Shown: in pieces, positions 60,130-64,000 of the stretch
Layout: each line of letters begins with the position of its first letter
How positions within the stretch are numbered: the stretch's first letter is position 1
NCBI RefSeq assembly: GCF_008365375.1
Contig: NZ_QOKW01000009.1
Coordinates: 155,208 to 219,207 of the forward strand
Direction of reading: 5' to 3'
Source: Roseomonas genomospecies 6
GTDB taxonomy: Bacteria; Pseudomonadota; Alphaproteobacteria; Azospirillales; Azospirillaceae
DNA: 64,000 bases
Notes under the pieces: model-generated
Seen by the model: the letters and a program-made list of their open reading frames with translations, nothing else
The model's database searches: none
What the model was told of the DNA's origin: nothing
Position numbers and translations under genes: made by a program

Positions 60130-60572
60130 GTCCCGCGGCCCAGCAGGCGGCGGCGCGATTCCACCTCGTCCACCGTCACGATCTCGGTGCCGACCGGCCA
60201 CAGGGCCAGCAGCGCCAGCTTCAGATGCGCCCAGGCGAAGGGCAGGCCGATGATGGTGATGGCCAGGCCGACCGCGGCCACCAGATGGCCGAGCGCCAGC
60301 CACCAGCCGGCCAGCACGAACCACAGGATGTTGCCCAGCGTGCCCAGCAGGCCGGTCCCGATGTCCTCGCGGCCACGGAACTCATCCCGGCGGACGGCGG
60401 TTTGTCCAAAGGGCAACAGAGTGTACCAGGCGATCGTGAACGCCGACCGCGCCCACGGAATGCCGACGATGGTGACGACCATCAGAACGGCCGCGAGGAG
60501 CCATCCCGCGGCCATCCAGATGCCGCCGGTCACCACCCACAGGATGTTGAGAAGAAGGCTGAGGAAGGGCAT
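60123..60572 (-). CDS. YccF family inner membrane protein
   Basis: 149 aa with two YccF repeats: LLNILWVVTGGIWMAAGW ... IVGIPWARSAFTIAW and LGNILWFVLAGWWLALGH ... IIGLPFAWAHLKLA. Four membrane helices. Overlaps the end of the DUF3095 gene by 7 bases, tail to tail. Function unknown. Confidence 0.9.
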   Translation of the reverse strand: MPFLSLLLNILWVVTGGIWMAAGWLLAAVLMVVTIVGIPWARSAFTIAWYTLLPFGQTAVRRDEFRGREDIGTGLLGTLGNILWFVLAGWWLALGHLVAAVGLAITIIGLPFAWAHLKLALLALWPVGTEIVTVDEVESRRRLLGRGTY

Positions 60573-60804
60573 CGGGTGTTTCTCCTTTTGCCCGCACATG
60601 TGGGGATGGCGGGCGGCTTCGCCCAGAGGAGGGAGCGGCGAAAGTGGCGCATCGAAAGATTCACCCCCTCCCGGCTTCCGGCGGCTTGAAGGCCCGCCGG
60701 ACGAGTCACAGATCGGAAGAGGGGCCTTTGAGAAAAAAGCGGTTCCGAAAGGAGCCGGGGTCCGCGCCGCACGCCATCCAGGGTATCACCGGATCGGAGG
60801 CCGC

Positions 60805-61365
60805 ATGAACGAGGTCCAGAACCACGAAGAGACCACCGACGCCGCCGTCATGGGCGACGAAGCCGAGAACATGGCGCCCGTGGTCACCGCCATCCTTGGC
60901 ACCGCCATCGCCGCCGCCGCAAAACGCGCCGGTTCCGCGGACGTCACCCATGGGGTGATCGCGGGCTTGCGCCTTTTGCGCTCCGCGGCGGAGGCCGAGG
61001 CGGGCTACACCATGGGCGCGGCCATCGACACGGCCATCCGCACGCGTCTGCTGGTGGAGAACCTGTCGGCCCTGCGCACCACCGGGTCCGCTCCGGTTCC
61101 GGTGCCGCTGCCCGAACCGGGGCCGGGGGTGGCCATCGCGTCGGCCATCTTCGTCAGCGCGGCGGAATCCTGCCTGACCGTGAACGCCCATGCGGAGGAC
61201 AACGGCCCGCTGGAACTGGCGGTCTTCGCCTTCTCCACGCAGCTCATCCAGCAACTCGGCGGGACGCCGGACTGGCGGGACCTGATGCGGGAACTGCATC
61301 GCCCGACCGAGCCGCGCGACGACCGCCCCGTCGAAGCACTCCCGGACGGCAACACAATTCACTGA
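60805..61365 (+). CDS. Hypothetical protein
   Basis: 186 aa. ATG with GGAGG 5 bases upstream. Acidic N-terminus, then Ala-rich helices (VVTAILGTAIAAAAKRAG) and a Pro-rich linker (TGSAPVPVPLPEPGPGVAIA). No signal peptide or family recognised. Followed by an 8-bp hairpin (GTTCCGCC with GGCGGAAC, 61398-61419). Confidence 0.6.
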   Translation: MNEVQNHEETTDAAVMGDEAENMAPVVTAILGTAIAAAAKRAGSADVTHGVIAGLRLLRSAAEAEAGYTMGAAIDTAIRTRLLVENLSALRTTGSAPVPVPLPEPGPGVAIASAIFVSAAESCLTVNAHAEDNGPLELAVFAFSTQLIQQLGGTPDWRDLMRELHRPTEPRDDRPVEALPDGNTIH

Positions 61366-61587
61366 TGGGCCACTGATGGAGCCCTCGATCGGCACGGGTT
61401 CCGCCGGGAGTGGCGGAACTGTGCAACAATTGGGGTAAAAACCTGCGATTTTCAGGCTTTCCGGCCACCGTTCGCGCCATTTCGGGCCTTTTTATGGTAC
61501 GGGACAGCCCGCAGGCCCTCCGTTACGCTCCCTGCCAATCGGCGGAGGCGATCTCCGCGACGAGTTCGGGAATCGGGGAGCGGAGCC

Positions 61588-62439
61588 TTGACCATACACA
61601 GCAGCGCCGGGCGGCCCGCGGGAGCCGCGTTCGGCATCGCGCCGTCGTCGGTGGGCGAGGCGGCGGGCGAAGCGGCGACCGCACGCGGCGGCTCGTCCTG
61701 GGATGGCGCATCGCGGGATGTCGGGCGGGATATCGGGCGGGAATCCGGACCGGGCTGCATCGTCGCCGGCGATCCCACGGGGCGGCGCATCATCCTGGTC
61801 CACGCGAGTTCCGGAGAGACCCGGGCCTGGACCCGCCTTCTGCGCGCCGTCCCGGCGGGGCAGGAGTGGGTGGCCGTGCCGCGGCCCGATCCGGGGCCGA
61901 TGACCGGGGCCACCCGCCTGCGCGGCGGCGACCCCGGCGTTCCGGCGGCGGCGCTGCGCCCGCTGCTGGCGCTGAGGCGGGCGCGCAAACCGCTGCTGGT
62001 GGGCTGCGGCTGCGGCGTGCCGGTGGTGCTGCGCGCCGCGCTGGATTTCCCGGAGCTGGTCGGGGGGCTTCTGCTGATCGACCCGATGGCGGAGGACGGG
62101 GCCAGGCCGGGCATGTTCCGCCGCATCGCCGCCCGCATCCTGCCGCCGGTCGTCCGCGACCGCGCGGCGGAACTCCGGTCCATGGCGCCCGGCCTCGACG
62201 CGATCCGTGTTCCGGTCACGCTGGTGCAGGGAAAGGACGAGCCGGACGGTGGGCCGGACAGCGGTGGCCCGGACGGCGGGGGGCCGGGCGCGTCCTTCCT
62301 GGAACAGCGGCTGACCGGCTGCCGAACCCTGACCGTGGTGACCGTCCCGGGCCAGCAGGTTCTGCCCGCCAAGCACGAATCGGCCATCCGCGGCGCCTTG
62401 GCCGCGCTTGTCGCCTCGGTGGAGCGGGGAGGGGCCTGA
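61588..62439 (+). CDS. Alpha/beta-hydrolase-like protein without a nucleophile serine
   Basis: 283 aa from a TTG start preceded by GGGGAGCGGAG. After a 55-residue low-complexity N-terminus comes a short alpha/beta fold: RRIILVHASSGETRAWTRLL and RKPLLVGCGCGVPVVLRAAL. The latter is where hydrolases have Gly-x-Ser-x-Gly, but here the sequence is GCGCG. A late His (AKHESAIRGAL) and an Asp-rich loop remain. A catalytically dead member or a non-hydrolase function is likely. Confidence 0.7.
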   Translation: MTIHSSAGRPAGAAFGIAPSSVGEAAGEAATARGGSSWDGASRDVGRDIGRESGPGCIVAGDPTGRRIILVHASSGETRAWTRLLRAVPAGQEWVAVPRPDPGPMTGATRLRGGDPGVPAAALRPLLALRRARKPLLVGCGCGVPVVLRAALDFPELVGGLLLIDPMAEDGARPGMFRRIAARILPPVVRDRAAELRSMAPGLDAIRVPVTLVQGKDEPDGGPDSGGPDGGGPGASFLEQRLTGCRTLTVVTVPGQQVLPAKHESAIRGALAALVASVERGGA

Positions 62440-62485
62440 GGGAGGGGTCTGAGGGAAGGGAAGAGGAGGCCGAGCGGGCGCCCGG

Positions 62486-63196
62486 CTACAGCCCGTTCGC
62501 GGTGATCGCCGCCTGGGTGCGGTTGCGGACGCCGAGCTGGCGCAGGATCGCCGTGACGTGCACCTTCACCGTGCCTTCGGTCAGGCCCAGCTCGTGCGCG
62601 ATCTGCTTGTTGGACTTGCCGTCGCGCAGGCGGGTCAGCACGTCGCGCTGGCGCGGGGTCAACTGGTCGCCCGCCCCGTCGGCCAGATGACCCAGCGGAT
62701 CGGCGTTCCCGGCCCCATGGCCGGTGCCATGGCCTGCGGGTGGCGCGCCGTCGGTCATCCGGTCGCCGCGGATGGCCTGCTCCGGCAGGTAGACGCCTCC
62801 GGCCAGAACGAGCTGGAGGGCGCCCATCAGAACCTTCGCGCTGCTCGACTTCGGGATGAAGCCGGCGGCGCCGTTCTCCAGCGCGGCCAGAAGGTCCGAC
62901 CGTTTCTCCGACCCCGACACCACGACCAGAAGCGCCTTGGGGAGCCGCTGGTGAATCTCGCCGAGCAGCGAGAACCCGCTCCAGCCCGGCATCCCCAGGT
63001 CCAGCAGGATCAGGTCGAAGGCGATGGTCCCGTCGCACAGGCGGCGGACGTCGTCGAAATTTCCGGCCTCGTGGAACACCATCGTTTCGTCCGACTGGGC
63101 AAGCAGCCGCCGCAGCCCGTCGCGGAACAGCAGGTGATCGTCGGCAAGCAGGACGTTCAGGGTCGGCTTTTCCGCGCTGGATTCCATGGTGCTCAT
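62486..63196 (-). CDS. LuxR/NarL-family response regulator
   Basis: 236 aa from the ATG at 63196 (another at 63187). Receiver with Asp19-Asp20, phospho-acceptor Asp66 (LILLDLGMPG) and Lys in FIPKSS. A Gly/His-rich linker (GHGTGHGAGN) precedes the helix-turn-helix (LTPRQRDVLTRL ... SNKQIAHELGLTEGTVKVHV). Same architecture as the regulator at 4670. Lies downstream of the truncated regulator on the same strand. Confidence 0.9.
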   Translation of the reverse strand: MSTMESSAEKPTLNVLLADDHLLFRDGLRRLLAQSDETMVFHEAGNFDDVRRLCDGTIAFDLILLDLGMPGWSGFSLLGEIHQRLPKALLVVVSGSEKRSDLLAALENGAAGFIPKSSSAKVLMGALQLVLAGGVYLPEQAIRGDRMTDGAPPAGHGTGHGAGNADPLGHLADGAGDQLTPRQRDVLTRLRDGKSNKQIAHELGLTEGTVKVHVTAILRQLGVRNRTQAAITANGL

Positions 63197-63404
63197 CGTG
63201 TCGGGGCTGCGATCCAACCAAATTCGGAGCGTATTGCCGAAATAGCCATCATCATTTCGGGGCGGAAGAGCGCCTTTGGTCCTATGGCACACCACTTATG
63301 GCGTGCCGCCTCCGGAAATCCGGTCCGAACGGCAGGACGCCGGCCGCGGGATGGCGCGGCCGGCGTCCTGGATGCCGGGGGGAAGCAAAACCTGTGACGG
63401 ACGG

Positions 63405-63941
63405 TCAGACCACGCCGGCGCTGACCCCGGTGGCCTCCGCCGGCTGGTCGCCGATGCCGTTGTTCAGCGCCCAGATGGCCGCCTGGGTGCGGTTGGAGGC
63501 GTTGATCTTGCGCAGCAGGCTCTTCAGATGGACCTTCACCGTGGCCTCCGTGATGTGGAGGTGGTTGGCGATCATCTTGTTGGAGTTGCCGTTCAGCAGG
63601 CAGCGCAGGATCTGGATCTCGCGCTGGGACAGGCCCTTGCGGCGGGCCGGAACCTCGGTCGCCAGCTCCTCGCTGCGGCCGTTGATCAGCAGCTCGGCCA
63701 GATGGGTGGGGAACACCTTCTCGCCCATCATCACCAGCTTCAGCGACTGCATCAGCGCTTCGCAGGCGATGTCCTTCATCAGATAGCCGTGGGCGCCGGC
63801 GCCGAGCGCGCCCGACAGGCGGCGGGTGCACAGGTCGGTGGTCAGGATGACGACGCGGATGCCCGGATGGTTGGTACGCCTCCGGTGAGGGCCGCCTTGG
63901 CAAAATAGGGTCGGACGTCTGAGTTTTGCGTGGCGCGTCAT
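63405..63941 (-). CDS. LuxR-family regulator with N-terminally truncated receiver domain
   Basis: 178 aa from the ATG at 63941. From about HPGIRVVILTTDLCTRRLSG the protein matches the second half of a receiver, including the Lys in YLMKDIA. A full GerE domain follows (LSQREIQILRCLLNGNSNKM ... TEATVKVHLKSLLRK). The first half with the acidic pair and phospho-acceptor Asp is missing; in its place are about 25 basic residues (TRHAKLRRPTLFCQGGPHRR) that look like non-coding sequence. Either a deletion or rearrangement has cut the gene near 63870, or it is a pseudogene. Confidence 0.75.
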   Translation of the reverse strand: MTRHAKLRRPTLFCQGGPHRRRTNHPGIRVVILTTDLCTRRLSGALGAGAHGYLMKDIACEALMQSLKLVMMGEKVFPTHLAELLINGRSEELATEVPARRKGLSQREIQILRCLLNGNSNKMIANHLHITEATVKVHLKSLLRKINASNRTQAAIWALNNGIGDQPAEATGVSAGVV

Positions 63942-64000
63942 CGCGCGGACGCAAACGAGTTGCAAACGTCATGGCTTATCAGCGGGTCGAGGTTCTGACG

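Noticed and set aside
1..64000. CRISPR arrays, prophage or complete insertion sequences
   Set aside because: No regularly spaced repeats, integrase, transposase or phage structural genes were seen.

Overview
The window is a 64 kb piece of a GC-rich (roughly 68-70 percent) alphaproteobacterial chromosome or chromid. The gene set points to Azospirillum or a close relative in the Rhodospirillales: Coq7-type ubiquinone hydroxylase, MmcB, GluQ, a MaoC-phosphate acetyltransferase fusion, many hybrid histidine kinases whose H-box reads SHDLRQP, and GC-rich palindromic intergenic repeats. No rRNA, CRISPR array, prophage or intact insertion sequence was seen. There is one tRNA gene, tRNA-Leu(CAA).

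Region 1 (1-9.9 kb) is a quinoprotein (PQQ) alcohol-oxidation island. It holds the end of a periplasmic binding protein, a fused SoxYZ-like carrier, a zinc metallohydrolase, a PQQ alcohol dehydrogenase carrying the lanthanide-type Asp-x-Asp signature, a LuxR-type response regulator, a divergent three-gene ABC importer, a CXXCW-motif protein and a small cytochrome c. Within it lies a 24-codon ORF flanked by two hairpins. A second copy of that whole element sits at 35.8 kb on the other strand.

Region 2 (10-31 kb) is mostly housekeeping and stress functions: DsbB, Coq7, a DUF1289 protein, an HNH nuclease, GluQ, a hybrid kinase, a Nudix hydrolase, a CheY-like protein, the prkA-yeaH-spoVR operon, a ParDE-like toxin-antitoxin pair, an adenylate cyclase, HrpB, a rubrerythrin-like protein, and a response-regulator phosphatase beside a STAS protein.

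Region 3 (31-47 kb) carries a stand-alone HRDC protein, the NfeD-SPFH pair, an AI-2E family permease, CreA, an AbrB permease beside an aspartoacylase-like enzyme, N-formylglutamate amidohydrolase, NAD kinase, VapBC, MoaA, a four-cluster ferredoxin-like protein, a GNAT acetyltransferase, a receiver-HPt membrane protein without a kinase core, and MmcB.

Region 4 (47-64 kb) has three sensor kinases in a row, one with a degenerate ATP-binding site. They are followed by the phosphotransacetylase-acetate kinase operon, PilZ-like and CBS proteins, a long coiled-coil protein, a DUF3095 cyclase-like protein, a YccF protein, an alpha/beta-hydrolase-like protein lacking its nucleophile, and two LuxR-type response regulators. 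The last of these has lost the first half of its receiver domain.

The most novel-looking item is the duplicated small-peptide element at 8550-8716 and 35745-35908. Each copy has a 5' hairpin, a double Shine-Dalgarno stretch, a 24-25 residue amphipathic peptide and a terminator hairpin. Both stems keep pairing through base changes between the copies. Its form recalls type I toxin messages of the TisB kind. All functional calls come from reading the sequence and remembered family features; no database search was run.
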